From Agroathelia rolfsii (taxonomy: Eukaryota; Basidiomycota; Agaricomycetes; Amylocorticiales; Amylocorticiaceae), in assembly GCA_018343915.1 (NCBI GenBank), contig JABRWF010000002.1, positions 372,001-436,000 of the forward strand: a stretch of DNA of 64,000 nucleotides. The letters are read 5' to 3'. The notes beneath the pieces are model-generated. The model was not told the DNA's origin. It ran no database searches and saw only the letters and a list, made by a program, of their open reading frames with translations. Of this stretch, positions 47,901-61,649 are shown one piece after another. Made by a program: the position numbers and the translations under genes. Every line of letters begins with the position of its first letter. The stretch's first letter is position 1.

Positions 47901-50900
47901 TCGGTTGGAAGAAGGACGGTCAGGTCGCGAGCGATCTCGGTGACATGACCTACGAGGAGGTCTCGCGCCGCATGGTGCGTCTCATGTACGTCGCTCACGA
48001 GCAGCGCTGGGTCGACATCTCCCTCCGCAATCTCACTGGTGACTGGCTCCGTCGCGTCGAGGAGCGCTTCGCGGGTGTTAATGGTTCCAAGTCCAAGCTT
48101 TCTGTCTCTATCCTGCAATCCTTCCAGGAGCTTGACAAGCCCGTCGAGTACCTCGACAAGTTCTTCGAGAAGTACCCCCTCGCTACCGAGCAGCTGTTGG
48201 CAACCGAGGACCGTGCATACTTCCTCGCCATTTCTCAGAGGCCTGGCCAGAAGCCCGTACCTTTCATTCCCGTTCTTGATGCTAGCTTTGAAGTCTGGTT
48301 TAAGAAGGTAGATAAATTAGATTCATCTTTGTGATATCTGGGCTTAGCTTTGCGATTTTCTTTGTAGGATTCCCTTTGGGCAGCCGAAGATATTGAGGCC
48401 GTTTTCGACCAGGACCCCCAGCGTGTCTGCATTTTGCAGGGCCCCGTCGCTGTTAAGCATGCCAAGGTCAAGGATGAGCCCGTCGGCGGGATCCTCGGTA
48501 ACGTCAACAAGGGCCTCATCGCAAAGGTCCTCGAGCGCTTCTACGGCGGCGACGAGTCCAAGATCCCCACCGTCGACTACCTTGGTCCTCAGGCCACCAC
48601 CCCCGTGGAGGTTGCTGGTGCTCAGGTTTCCGTGTCCGGTGAAACGACGACCTACACTGTCGGCAAGGCCCTGCCTGAGAAGAACGCCTGGCTCGAGAAG
48701 CTTGCTGGCTCCAAAGCCTCGTGGCTCCGCGCATTCATCGCGTCTGTCACCATCGTCCAGGGTAACTCCTATATCGACAACCCCATCCGCCGTCTCCTGG
48801 CTCCTCGCGCGGGCCAGAAGATTGTCGTCACTCACAAAGATGGTGTCCCCGTCTCTGTCGTTCTCTATGGCTCGGCGCGCTCCTACGGTGCTCATAAGCC
48901 TGAGTTCAAGGCCGTCGAGATCGTCTATTCCCCGTCGACCAAGAACATCGACGTCACCTTGTTTGAGGACCGCCGTGAGGTCTCTGTGCCCCTTTCCCTC
49001 AAGTTCTTGTACAAGCCTGAGCAGGCTTTCGCTCCCATCCACGAGATCGCCGAAGGCCGCAACCAGCGCATCAAGGACTTCTACTGGAGGCTGTGGTACG
49101 GCGACAAGGCCAAGCTTCCCAAGATCGACTTGGGCGAGAAGTTCGTCGGCCCCGAGGTTACCATCGACGCCGACGACGTCGAGACCTTCTGCGGTGTTGT
49201 CGGCAACCAGGGTGAATCCTTCAAGTCGACGCGTGAGGACGACGTCAAGGCGCCTATGGACTTCGCCATCGTCACTGGCTGGCAAGCAATCATGAAGTCG
49301 ATCTTCCCCGAGGCCATCGACGGCGATTTGCTCAAGCTCGTTCACCTCTCTAACGGGTTCCGCACCATCCCTGGCGCTCGCCCTCTGCAGGCTGGCGATG
49401 TCTGCAAGGCTGAGGCCGGTATCGTCTCCGTCACTAACACCGACGCCGGCAAGGTCGTCAAGGTCAAGGGACAGGTCTATCGCGCAGGCCGGCCCGTCAT
49501 CGAAGTCACCTCATCCTTCCTCTACCGTGGTCGCTTCACCGACTTCCACAACACGTTTGAAGTCATTAAGCACCCCGACTACGAAGTCGAGCTCGCAGAC
49601 GATGCTGCTGTCGGCGTCTTGCAGTCTAAGGAGTGGTTTGAGTGGAACGACGACACCTCCCCTCCTGAGCCTGGTACCAAGCTCATCTTCCAGACTCAGT
49701 CGCGCGTCACCTACAAGGACAAGACGTCGTACCATGAGGTCACCGTGTCCGGCGGCATCTTCATCCGCAACCAGCTCAAGCAGCTCATCAGCGTCGGCTC
49801 GGTCGAGTTCCAACAGGAGGATTGCAAGGGCAACCCAGTGCTGACCTATCTTGAGCGTCACGGTACGCCTCAAGGTCTCTTGACCCCTCTTGCCAACGAC
49901 GGCTACAGCCTTGCCTCGTCTGACACTACCACCTTCAACTCGCCGCTCACCAACGAGCCCTACTCCAAGATCTCCGGCGACTTCAACCCTATTCACGTCA
50001 ATCCATACTTCTCTGACTATGCATCCCTGCCGGGCACCATCACCCATGGTATGTGGTCAAGCGCGGCTACCCGCCGCTATGTCGAGAGCGTCGTCGCTAA
50101 AGGCCATCCCGAGCGTGTTGTCTCGTGAGTTTGGATATACGAATTTTCCTAGGACTTGGCTAATTTGGGTATTTGCAGATATGATGTTTCTTTCGTGGGC
50201 ATGGTCCTCCCCGGCGAGCAGCTCAGTGTCAAGCTCCGCCACATCGGCATGCGCGACGGCAATCTTGTCGTCAAGGTTCAGACCTTCAACGAGCGCGGCG
50301 AGAAAGTCCTCGAGGGCACCACCGAGGTTGCTCAGCCCACGACCGTGTACGTCTTCACGGGTCAAGGCTCGCAAGAGCAGGGCATGGGCATGGAGCTCTA
50401 CAATAGCTCTCCTGCCGCTCGTGCTGTCTGGGATTCCGCCGACAAGCACCTGCTCAACGTATACGGCTTCTCCATCATCGAGATCGTTAAAGAGAACCCC
50501 AAGGAGAAGACGATCCATTTCGGTGGTTACAAGGGCCAAGAGATTCGCCAGCGCTACATGGACATGACGTACGATACCATGGACAAGGACGGCAACGTTC
50601 GCACTCTTCCGCTGTTCAGCGACATCAACAACCGTACGGCACGTTACACCTTCAGTCACCCTGCTGGTCTCCTCTTCGCCACGCAGTTTGCCCAGATCGC
50701 TCTCGTCGTCACGGAGAAGGCAGCCTTTGAAGACATGCGCTCTAAGGGCTTCGTCCAGAACGACTGCGCATTCGCTGGTCACTCGCTCGGAGAGTACTCC
50801 GCCCTCGCTTCGATTGCCGACGCATTAGCTATTTCTTCCCTCGTCGACGTCGTCTTCTATCGTGGTATCACCATGCAGCGGGCCGTCGAGCGCGACGCAC

Positions 50901-53900
50901 ACAACCGATCCAACTACGCCATGTGTGCCGTCAACCCGGGCCGTGTCTCGCCCACCTTCAACGATGCCGCCCTCCGGGAGGTTGTCGATACGATCGCATC
51001 TTCCACCGGCACTCTTCTTGAGATCGTCAACTTCAATGTCGAGGTACGTAAATTCATGCACAGTCTCAGCCGTGAACTTATTGGTTTTTATAGGGTCAAC
51101 AATATGTCTGTGCGGGTGAATTGGTCGCTCTGCAAGCACTTACGAACGTGCTCAACTACCTCAAGATCCAGAAGATTGACATCCCCAAGGTACTTGGACT
51201 CCTTCCTGTATTCGAGAGTCTCATTGATCTTGTTTTCTAGTTGACGCAAACATTCAGCGTCGACAAGGTCAAGGAGATGCTTGGGGAGATTATCGCCGAG
51301 TCCTTCAGCAAGGCTCAAGCTCTTCAAAAGGCGGAGGGCTACATCAAGCTCGACCGTGGCTTCGCCACCATTCCTCTTCCCGGCATTGACGTGCCATTCC
51401 ACTCGAGGTACCTCTGGGCTGGTGTCATGCCCTTCCGTGCATGTGGGTTCATTCTTTTTTCCCAATCCTATTGCATTTTATTGACGGCATTTTAGACCTC
51501 TCCAAGAAGATCAACCCCGTCGACATCAACCCCGACATGCTCATCGGGAAGTACATCCCCAACTTGGTCGCCAAGCCCTTCCAGATCACCAAGGAGTATG
51601 CGCAGCTCATCTACGACCAGACGTCTTCGCCACGTCTCGACAAGGTCCTGAAGAAGTGGGAGCAGGAGAACTGGAGCGCACCCGAGCACCGCCAGAGGCT
51701 CGCGTACGTTATCCTCGTCGAGCTGCTCGCTTACCAGTTCGCATCTCCTGTGCGCTGGATTGAGACGCAGGACATCCTCTTCAAACACTACCATTTCGAG
51801 CGCTTGATTGAGCTCGGCCCCTCGCCAACTCTCACGGGCATGGCCACGCGTACCCTCAAGGCTAAGTACGAGACCCAGGACGATTCTGTCAGCATTGCCA
51901 GGTCCATCCTGTGCCACTCGAAGAATGTCAAGGAGATTTACTACCAGTTCGAGGATGAGGCTGAGGCCCCCGCCGAAGAAGAGGTGTCCACGCCTGCTGC
52001 TGCCGCCGCCGCCCCTGTTGCCGCCGCTCCCGTCGCAGCTGCCCCCATCGCCGCTCCTTCCGGCCCTGCTGCTAGCATCGACGACGTGCCCATCAAGGCT
52101 CTCGATATCCTCACCGTCGTCGTCGCTCAGAAACTCAAGAAGCGAGTCGACGAGGTTCCTCTCACGAAATCGATCAAGGACCTCGTTGGTGGCAAGTCCA
52201 CCCTCCAGAACGAAATTCTTGGAGACTTGCAGCTCGAGTTTGCGAGTGCGCCCGAGAAGGGTGAGGAGCTGCCTCTCGAGGAGCTCGGCTCTAGCTTGGG
52301 TACCGGCTTCTCCGGCAACCTTGGCAAGTACTCGACTGGTCTCATCTCTCGCATGATTGGTGGCAAGATGCCTGGTGGGTTTAATGCCTCCGCTATCAAG
52401 ACACATCTCTCCAAGACTTGGGGTCTCGGACCTCTCCGCGCGGACGCTGTCCTTCTTCTCGGTACCACACTAGAGCCTCCTAAGCGTCTCGCCTCAGAGG
52501 CAGAGGGTAAGGGATGGGTTGACAGCGTCGTCGCCGTCTACGCTCAGCGCGCTGGCATTTCCCTGTCTTCTGGTGCTGCAGCCGGTGGTGGAGGTGGAGG
52601 TGCTGGAGGTGCTGTCATCAACAGCGAGGAGTTCCTCAAGTTCCAAGCCGAGCAAGAGCAGTTCGCCGCTCAGCAAATTGAGTTGTATATGCGCTACCTC
52701 AAGCGCGATTCCCGTGCAGGCGACATCGCCTTCGACAAGGAGAAAGCTAACTCAGCTGCTCTTCAGACCCGTCTCGATGCCATCGCCCGCGAGCACGGTG
52801 ACCTATACGTCGATGGCATCATGCCAGTCTTCGACCCCCTCAAGGCCCGTCGTTTCGACTCCTCGTGGAACTGGGCGCGCCAAGACAGCTTGCTCATGTT
52901 CTACGACATTATCTTCGGCCGCCTCACTACTGTCGATCGTGAGATCACCGCCCGTTGTCTGAACCTCTTCAATCGTGCGGATAAGGACTTGGTTACGTTC
53001 ATGGAATACAACATCAACAGGGTCAATCCCACTCGCGGCGATACGTACAAGCTAGCCAAGGAGTTCGGTCAGCAGCTTATCAACAACACCAAGGAAGTTC
53101 TTGGACACCCGCCCACGTATAAAGATGGTGCGTATATCTTTTTCAAATATTATATCTCATTCATTAATCCATCTTTAGTTACATTCCCCACTGCGCCTCA
53201 TACTGAGGTCACTGAAAAGGGCGATATCAAGTACTCGGAAATTAACCGCGAGAACGTCCGCAAGTTGGAGGCCTACGTCAAGGAGATGGCCAACGGTGAG
53301 AAGATCTCGGGATCTGTGAATATCAACAAGGTCCAGGACGACGTCTTCAAGCTTTGGAACGTGGTCAAAGATCAGCCCGACATCACTGACGAGCAGAAGA
53401 ACCGCATCAAGGCCCTCTACGAAGACGTTGTTCGCTCCCTTCGTCAGACCTCCGACGCCACTCCCCGTGGTGGTGCACCAGTTCCTCGAAGCAGGCGATC
53501 ATCGTCGCAGTTCATCCGCCCGCAAATCTCGAGCGGCACTTCCGTCTCGGCCGACAAGGTCCCTCTCCTCCATCTTAAGCGCAAGGTCGGAAACGAGTGG
53601 GAGTACAGTAGCAACCTAACAGGCATTTACCTCGACATTCTTCATGAACTTGCTACGTCGGGTACAACATTCAAGGACAAGAACGCCCTCCTCACTGGTG
53701 TTGGCAAGGGCTCGATCGGTGTTGAGATCCTCAAGGGTCTCCTGTCCGGTGGTGCTCACGTCGTCATCACCACCTCTCGCTACAACAGGGCGACCGTCGA
53801 GTACTACCAATCGATCTTCCAGACCGTCGGTGGAACAGGCTCCGCGCTCACCGTAGTTCCTTTCAACCAGGGATCAAAGCAGGACGTCGAAGCTCTTGTC

Positions 53901-56900
53901 GACTACATCTATGCTACTCTCGGCTTGGATCTCGACTATATCCTTCCTTTCGCCGCTGTGCCCGAAAACGGTCGTGAGATCGATGGCCTCGATGATAAGT
54001 CCGAGCTTGCCCACCGTATCATGTTGGTGAACCTCCTCCGTCTCCTCGGCGCGGTCAAGAACAAGAAGGCTAGTAGGCATTTCATCACCCGCCCGACACA
54101 GGTCATCCTCCCGCTTTCTCCCAACCACGGTCTCTTCGGAAACGATGGCCTCTACTCTGAGTCCAAGATATCTCTTGAGACGCTCTTCAACCGTTGGAGC
54201 TCCGAAAGCTGGGGTGAATATTTGTGCTTGGCTGGTGCAGTGATTGGGTACGTCGCTCGAGTATTAGCAACTATCTTTCACTCATTTTTCCTAAAACAGA
54301 TGGACGCGCGGTACGGGTCTCATGAGCGAGACCAATATCGTTGCCCAAGCAGTCGAGAGCCACGGCGTTCGCACTTTCTCCGCCAAAGAGATGGCCTTCA
54401 ATATCCTCGGCTTGATGCACCCCCTGCTCTTCAGCGTTACCCAAGTCGAGCCTATCTGGGCCGATCTCAATGGTGGCATGGATCGCTTGCCAGACCTTGC
54501 TGACATCACCACTGGTATCCGTCTCGACCTCAACAAGAAGGCTGCCTTACGTCGGGCTATTGCTCGTGACAACTCCGCCGATTTCAAGATCGTCAACGGC
54601 ACCGAGGCGGAGCGTGTATTACAGACAGTTAACGTTGTTCCGCGCGCTAACTTCCGCCACGAGTTCCCCACCCTCGAACCTACAGAAGCGTTCGAGGACT
54701 TATCCAAACTTCGCGGCCTCATCGACCTCGAGAAGGTCATCGTCGTTACAGGTTTCGGTGAAGTCGGTCCATGGGGTAGTTCTCGTACTCGCTGGGAGAT
54801 GGAGGCCCGTGGTGAGTTCACGATCGAGGGTGCCATTGAGATGGCCTGGATCATGGGCTTCATCAAGCACTTCGATGGACGTCTCAAGGACGGCTCCCTC
54901 TACGTCGGCTGGGTCGACGCCAAGTCTGGTGACCCCATCGACGACAAGGACATCCGTGGACGCTACGAGAAGGATATTCTTGAACATTCCGGCATTCGTC
55001 TCATTGGTGCGTATGTCGTGTCTTTTTTCCCTTTCACTTGCTCACAGTTTTACAGAGCCTGAGCTGTTCCGTGGGTACAACCCCAATAAGAAGATCTTCA
55101 ACCAGGAGGTTGAGCTCATCCATGACTTGGAGCCCATCGAAGTCGACGAATCTGAGGCTCAGAAATTCAAGATGGAGCACGGCGACAAGTGCGATATCTG
55201 GGCTGGTGAAAGTGGCCAATGGTCCGTCAAGTTCAAGAAGGGTGCTCGCATCATGATTCCCAAGGGCTTCAAGTTCTCCCGTACTGTTGCAAGTCAGCTG
55301 CCCACTGGCTGGAGCGCCGGACGCTATGGTATCCCTCCCGACATCGAGGCGCAGACAGATCGCACCACCCTGTGGGCCCTCGTCGCCACCGCTGAGGCAC
55401 TCAACGCCTCTGGCATCACGGACCCATACGAACTGTATCAACACATTCACCCGTCGGAGATTGGTACTAGCTTGGGTAGTGGTATGGGTGGAACGGAGTC
55501 TCTTGCAAAGATGTTCAAGGACCGTCGTGACGAAAAAGAGGTCCAGAATGACATCCTTCAGGAAACGTGTGTACCTTCTCATCTACTATATTTACCGTAC
55601 TCTAATCATCTTATAGTTTCATCAACACAACCGCCGGATGGATCAACCTGCTCCTCCTCTCGTCCGCTGGCCCCGTCAAGATCCCAGTCGGTGCTTGGTA
55701 ATATACTTCATCTACAATTCTCCTTTTCTATACCTAATCCCACCTCTTCCAGTGCAACCGCCCTCCAGTCGCTCGAAATTGCTTGCGATACTATTTTGTC
55801 CGGAAAGGCCAAGATCATGATTGCTGGTGGCTTCGACGATATCAGCGAAGAGGGATCCTACGAGTTCGCAAATATGAAAGCAACGAGCAATGCTGAGACA
55901 GAATTCGCCATGGGCCGTGAGCCTACTGAGATGTCTCGCCCGACCACCACAACTCGCGCAGGAGTGAGTTCTCTGCCTAATTTCTTCTCTCTTTCATAGC
56001 TCACCTTTCTATAGTTCATGGAAGCCCAGGGAACTGGTGTTCATATTGTCATGAGTGCGAAGACGGCCCTTGAGCTTGGTGCTCCCGTCCGCGGTATTCT
56101 GGCCTTCACCTCTACCTCGACGTTCGTCTTTTTTGAATAACTTAATTCCAGGCCTTGATGCTGACTAGTTTGTTTACAGTGACAAGGCTGGCCGTTCCGT
56201 CCCAGCTCCTGGCAAAGGCGCTCTCAGCATCGCCAAGGAGGTGCCAAGCAAACACCCGAGAACGCTTCTGGACATCAACTACCGCTCCCGTCAGCTTACC
56301 TTCCGTCGCAACCAGATCTCCCAGTGGCTCGCTCACGAGCATGAACAATTGCGCGAAGAGATCGAGGCCAAGAAGAGCGAGGGTGAAAAAGTCGACGAGG
56401 ACTACTTCGCGGCACGTGTTGCCGATATTGAGCAGGAGGCAAAACACCAAGAGAAAGATGCCCTCGCCATGTACGGCATGCTCGAAGGCTCTGATCCTCG
56501 CATTGCGCCGCTTCGTCGTGCTCTTGCGGTCTGGGGTCTGACTGCGGACGATATCGGTGTTCTGTCTATCCACGGTACTAGCACTGGCGCCAATGAGAAG
56601 AACGAGACAGCCATCTGGAACGACGTCCTCAAGGGCATCGGTCGCACCGAGGGCAACCTGGTCCCTATTACGGCTCAGAAGAGTCTCTTGGGTCACGCAA
56701 AGGGTGGCTCTGCTGCCTGGCAAATGGCCGGCCTGCTGCAAAGTGTCTATCACGGTGTTGTTCCCGGTAACCGCAGTGCAGAGTAAGATTAATGCTATTT
56801 CTATTTACATCCCAGTTTCCTAATACGATTTTATAGTAACATCGATACGCTCTTCCAACAACACAAGCTGTTGCTGTTCCCGTCGAGGTCCATCTACACC

Positions 56901-57751
56901 GACGGTATTCGGGCCGGTGTCATGTCTTCGTTCGGCTTTGGTCAAGTTGGCGGCACTGCGCTTGTGGTCCACCCACGCTACCTCTTCGCTGCATTGGATC
57001 CGTCGCACTATGCCGAGTACCGCAAACGCAACCAACTTCGTGCTCTACAATCATACAAGGCGATGAGCGAGATGATGATCACAAACTCTCTAGTCAAGAT
57101 CAAGGATGCTCCTCCTTACGCTCCGGAGTTGGAGAAGCCTGTGCTCATGAACTCTCTTGCTCGTGCCAAGCTTGATCCAAAGACGGGCAGTTATTCTTTC
57201 CCTGCCAAGCTCGAGAAGGAGTTCAAGCCCGACATCGCCAATGCGAAACATGTATCCGACATTTTCGCTGGTGCAAGTGGCAGCTCGACCTCTGGCGTTG
57301 GCGTCGATCAAGGTTTGTCGCTTATTCGTAATTGTATTCGCATGTTACTTAGTCAATCTCTAGAACTCATATCTTCTGTGCCATCATGGAATCCGACGTT
57401 CGTTGCTCGCAACTTCACCGACGCTGAGATTGCGTACTGCAGCTCCCAACCATCTCCCTCTGCTTCCTTCGCGGGCCGTTGGGTTGCTAAGGAAGCCGTC
57501 TTCAAGTCGCTCGGAGTTTCATCCAAGGGTGCAGGTGCCTCCATGAAGGACATCGAGATCTTGCCTAACGCCCAAGGAGTACCCACTGTTACTCTGCACG
57601 GAGACGCTCAGGCTGCGGCGGGCAGCAAGAATGTTCTGGTGTCTATCAGCCACTCTGAGGTTAGTTGCAACTAAAATATTGTAAATAGAGCACAGATATT
57701 GACTTTTTTTCTCAGACGGTCGCTATTGCATTCGCTCAATCGTCGGCATAA
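44977..57751 (+). CDS. FAS: Fatty acid synthase, single fused beta-alpha polypeptide
   Basis: Nineteen exons with consistent phase encode 3,929 aa: 44977-45045, 45105-46461, 46532-46835, 46897-48307, 48368-50124, 50179-51043, 51094-51189, 51241-51442, 51496-53127, 53179-54247, 54300-55006, 55056-55566, 55617-55697, 55753-55963, 56015-56121, 56180-56782, 56837-57312, 57364-57659 and 57716-57751. Domains in order: acetyltransferase (GHSQG, Ser285), enoyl reductase ([15 protein letters not shown]), dehydratase ([11 protein letters not shown]), malonyl/palmitoyl transferase ([10 protein letters not shown], Ser1835), one acyl carrier domain (GGKSTLQNE, Ser2255) after an Ala-rich linker, ketoreductase (GVGKGSIG), ketosynthase (GACATAL, Cys3354; [19 protein letters not shown]) and phosphopantetheinyl transferase ([17 protein letters not shown]). 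It makes palmitate/stearate-CoA in the cytosol. The segment equal to the yeast alpha-subunit start (near 51670) lies inside an uninterrupted exon. Confidence 0.96.
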
Positions 57752-59235
57752 GGGGTGTCATTATTCATTCTCATTGGGTTTCACATCGTTTTTTCTTTTT
57801 CTTTTGTGCATCATGTCTCGAATGATTTCCTTACGTCCTTTTCATCATCATCATTGACCATCATCCATCGTCTAACCTCTATAATTTGTACGCTGTAACA
57901 ATTGACAATAGAATTTCATGTTTCTTTCTGATTCTTGATTGGAAATGTCAACGCATTGTCGTCTCATGGTATTTCATTTCCCATCTAACTTGAAGTAGAA
58001 CGTTGACGGACGAATGATTGACGAAATCCCAGGAACCGCACAGTCTGAAGATATTTTCGTTGATTACTAATGACATTGGGGATGTTACACGTAGATGTCG
58101 ATGCATCGGAAATACATAAGCTCTTGAACAAAATGTTTGGGCACCATCGTTGTTGCTTCTTTTGTCGCTTCTTTCTGTTCCCATGCCGGCAGTTGAACCA
58201 GCATAGTGCTCAAGAATATTTTTATTTGACTGGGAGGGAGATTTTTTAAAAATGATTTACCAGCGTAAAATAAGATCCTTCTCAATCACCAACCCCCGCA
58301 GCTCAGCTGCAATCACTCTCCCTCCCCAATACCGCTAAAACTTGAGCTCCAACAATATGTGGAAAGCCGGGGCATTGCGCCATTGATATTATCCAGGATA
58401 CTTATGACTTAGTAGTAAATAATGCTAACTAGGATATTATAGAACACGAAGCCAATGGCAATAGCAAGAAGAAGAAAAATCATCACTTCTTTTCCTACCT
58501 GATCATGAAAATACTACTTAAAATAAACGGATTTTATACTTGCCTAAAACACTTAAATAAGGGTCAAACACCACCATCAATATCACCATCGCATTCAAAC
58601 AAAACAAAAAAAATCATCTTTCTGTCTCTGCGTGAGAGATAGTATTGACGAAACAAACGTCATCCGTATGTAAAGGCGTCCATTAGGTGTCTGTGCAAAA
58701 GAAAAAGAAGTGTTCACAAAAAAAAAAAGAGAAAAAAAAGGAAGAAACAACAAGAAATAAGAGAGAAAAAGAAAAGAAAAAAAAAGCGCAACTATTAAAC
58801 AGAAAAAAATATTCGTCATTTACATCCTAAAGCTCAGTGGTTATATATGATACCATACCATACCGCACGACAAAAGCGACGACGACAGAGTACACAAAAA
58901 TAGCAGTAGTCCGTAGTGGTGGGCGTATATAAATGAAAGGGGAGGTGAGGGAGGGGGGGCAAGGAAGATATTGGCGCGGGTTGAGTAGGTGTTATGTAAG
59001 CCGGAGTTGTCGAGGGAGGGGCGATATGGAAGCAGAGGATGAAAGGTAACGTTGAAAAAAGAAAAAGGCAGGCAGACAGGCAGTTATAGGCGAGGTGACG
59101 ATTCGAAGGGATGGTGTGGGGGAAAGGATGGACGGGGGTAGTGTTCATACATTATTATCCGTGACTGAGGGAAAGGACAGAGACGAGACGAATGTTTGAG
59201 ATAGGAAGCAGCAGAAGATGTGTGTTGGCACTTGC
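57752..59235. other. Convergent intergenic region, no gene seen
   Basis: About 1.5 kb between FAS (+) and the GH17 gene (-). It contains AT-rich and A-rich low-complexity stretches (58600-58810) and a G-rich patch (58940-59030). Short ORFs on the minus strand look like translated simple sequence and were not accepted. Confidence 0.45.
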
Positions 59236-61649
59236 TTAAGCAAGCGGGCAGTTGGGCATGGTCAAGCCCGACTTGAGAGTTTTGCTATTTTTGAAGATTG
59301 TGATTAGTGTTTCGCGCCAAAAGGTGAAAACAAAACAAGAAACACTAACTTCGAGTAGAACATGCCCCAGTAGCCTTCCACACCACCGAATTGTACCGTC
59401 TACAAGAAACAGAATGAGTCATCCTGAATGAAAAGTATATGGATTTCATGATTACCTTCCAAGGCTCATCGAAGGTCTCGAAGTAATAGTACTTTGTCCC
59501 GTTGGCATTTGATGCACAGATGAACGTGTTCAAGAAAGTCTAAAGAAAGAGAATATCAACATTAGTCCCCATTATTAGGCTATGCATGAAACGAGATGAG
59601 AAACGTTACCTGGAGCGTATCAACAGTAGCCAGCGAAGGTCCATTGCTCTCGTTACCAGCATCAGTCGAGTTCGTCGGCCAGCCTGATTAATAATAAAAA
59701 CTGTTAGACTTTCATTTTGTTTGGGAAGTAAAAGAAAAGCACTTACCCGTCTCGCCAATGTACATCTTGGGTGAGTTGGACAACTGAGAGGCCGGGACTA
59801 CGTTTTCGGACTGGAAGAATGAGTAGGTCCATGCGGCAGCTTGATCTGTTAAGTGATGACAATATCAATGTCTGACTTCTTCTCTTTTTAAAAGGTAAAG
59901 ATAGAATTGTGCATACCAGCAGACACGTTGGCGAACCAGGGGTGAACGTTGGACATCTACATGCATAAGAAAACACTTTAGCACCTTTGATCATGGACAA
60001 AAGGGCAAAGCAAAGTAGGTACAACGCACAGCAAAATCAACATTCTCCAACACCTCGGTGTTAAAGTATGCGCCCGCATCGGCAGTACCAACAGGGACGC
60101 TCAAGCTCAAATTGGATAACATCGTCTTCGTATCGGTAATGTACGAGTTGAGAATCGTGGCACCCGCATCGCCGACTGCGCCGTTGGGGCTATCACCTCC
60201 ACCGTTATCTGCCAAGTAGCTGAGGAATTTTTTGTCAGCCGCGGGAGTGGAAAGAGATGATGGTAACGTACTCGAGAATAAACTCATTGCCAACCTGAAT
60301 ACCCTCGACATGGTCAGTGCCATAGATCGCGAGGGCGGCCTGGATTTCTGAGGCCTGGCGCTGGTAAGCGACTCCATTATCGTTGGCGACGGGATAGTTG
60401 CCGATGGTGACCGTCATGTTGACTTTTGTCTGACGAATGGCCTCGAGCTGGGGAGTATACCATGGTGAGATATGCAACAAAAGAGAACAATGGGATGAAG
60501 AAGGGAAACTTACCACCAACTGAGTTTGGTTGCAGTCAGAGCCATACATGTGCAGACGGGTCGTGAGCTGAGAGATGATCTGCATATCCGTAATGACGTC
60601 CTCTGCACCAAACAGCCATCAGTACTGAGATACTGTTGAGATGGAGAAAAAAGAAATAAAACTCACGGAGCGAGTTACCGCAGTTGGGCAACTGCGAGTT
60701 GGCAGGGGTATACGAGATGCCATAGAAGCTCCTAGACAAGCGAGCATCAGGCGTAAACTTGCTCGGGTCATTGGGATCGGTGCCGTTGACGACGATGAAG
60801 CCATCAATGACGGTATTGCCACCGGAACTAGACGAGCTGGAGGAAGACGACGACGACGATGAGGAGGACGAAGAAGAGTTCTTCTTGGAAAGTGTAACAC
60901 CAGCTGCGACACCAGCAATAATCAGGGCAAGGATGACAACTATGGTGCCCACGACCTGTGGTATACAATGTTAATGTTTGTGCCAAGATTAGCAACAGTC
61001 CAAATTAGCGTTGTTTCACTTGGGTCGCGTGGAATGAAAAAAATGGAGGGGGAGGGACAAGGGATGAGACTTACGATGAACCTGCTCTTCTTGCCTTTCG
61101 ACTGTTCCTTCTCCAACCAGGGGCTGTTGTAGGACTGATTGGGGTTTTCAATGTTGGAATAACGGTCCTGAGCTGTGCTCATGGCGTTGAGATCTTGTGT
61201 AGAAGAAACAGCGGCAGGGGTGTATGCGCCTCCGGCAGGTTGTGGGTAGAGATTTGAGTGGGTTGGGTTCTCGTGTAAACTGTAACTCGAGCCGTTATTT
61301 GCAGAAGGATAGCCCGAGAGACCGTGTGGAGGCTACAGCGGTGCCGGACAGCAAGCAGCGAGCGGGGATATTATATGGATTGTATATCAAGTTGGATGAA
61401 GGAGCGTGTAAGTCACAGAGACGAGAAAGAGAAAGAGAGAGAAGATGGTGGTGGTGGTGGTGGTGGTGGTTGGAGTTGGAGTTGAAGAGAAAGAGAGCGA
61501 TGGTAGAAAAGGATACGAGAAACAGTCAGAACTCGGCTAATATAAATAAATGGCCCTGGCGAGGGCAGCAGGCGTACCGGCATCCCACTCTGGTCATAGT
61601 AGTCGTTCAACCCCGCACTTCCTGGTGCGTCTCGATAGGGTGTTGTCAT
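59236..61649 (-). CDS. GH17 family beta-1,3-glucanase, membrane-anchored (type II)
   Basis: The start is at 61649 (MTTPYRDAPGSAGLNDYYDQ). This 24-aa first exon (61649-61578) joins across a 245-base intron to exon 2 (61332-61075, PPHGLSGYPSANNG...). Later exons include 60955-60667, 60602-60514, 60447-60272, 60219-60030, 59956-59917, and further ones to TAA 59238-59236. The N-terminus is cytosolic and polar. One transmembrane helix follows (VVGTIVVILALIIAGVAAGV), then an 18-Ser run. The GH17 barrel has RSFYGISYTP, RLHMYGSDCNQT, GIQVGNEFILDYLAD (acid/base Glu), NVHPWFANVS, MYIGETGWPTNS (nucleophile Glu) and YYYFETFDEPWK. It probably remodels cell-wall beta-glucan. Starting at the internal Met 61182 would lose about 74 residues of well-behaved frame. 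Confidence 0.88.
61440..61475. repeat. (GGT)n microsatellite in GH17 first intron
   Basis: About eight GGT units, followed by GGAGTT copies, lie inside the 245-base first intron of the GH17 gene. They are flanked by a GA-rich stretch. Confidence 0.8.

Noticed and set aside
48344..49345. Long minus-strand ORF (333 codons) inside the FAS gene, and similar antisense ORFs elsewhere in FAS
   Set aside because: The plus strand encodes conserved catalytic domains in the same bases. Antisense ORFs arise from strong codon bias (few stop codons on the opposite strand) and show no family motif.
44977..57751. Two separate genes for FAS beta and alpha subunits
   Set aside because: The beta-alpha junction is inside one uninterrupted exon. 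No stop, promoter or start codon separates the halves, and phase is kept throughout.
58834..59148. Minus-strand ORF of 104 codons between FAS and GH17
   Set aside because: Its composition is simple Pro/Thr/Leu sequence from low-complexity 3' DNA, and it lacks similarity or exon structure.
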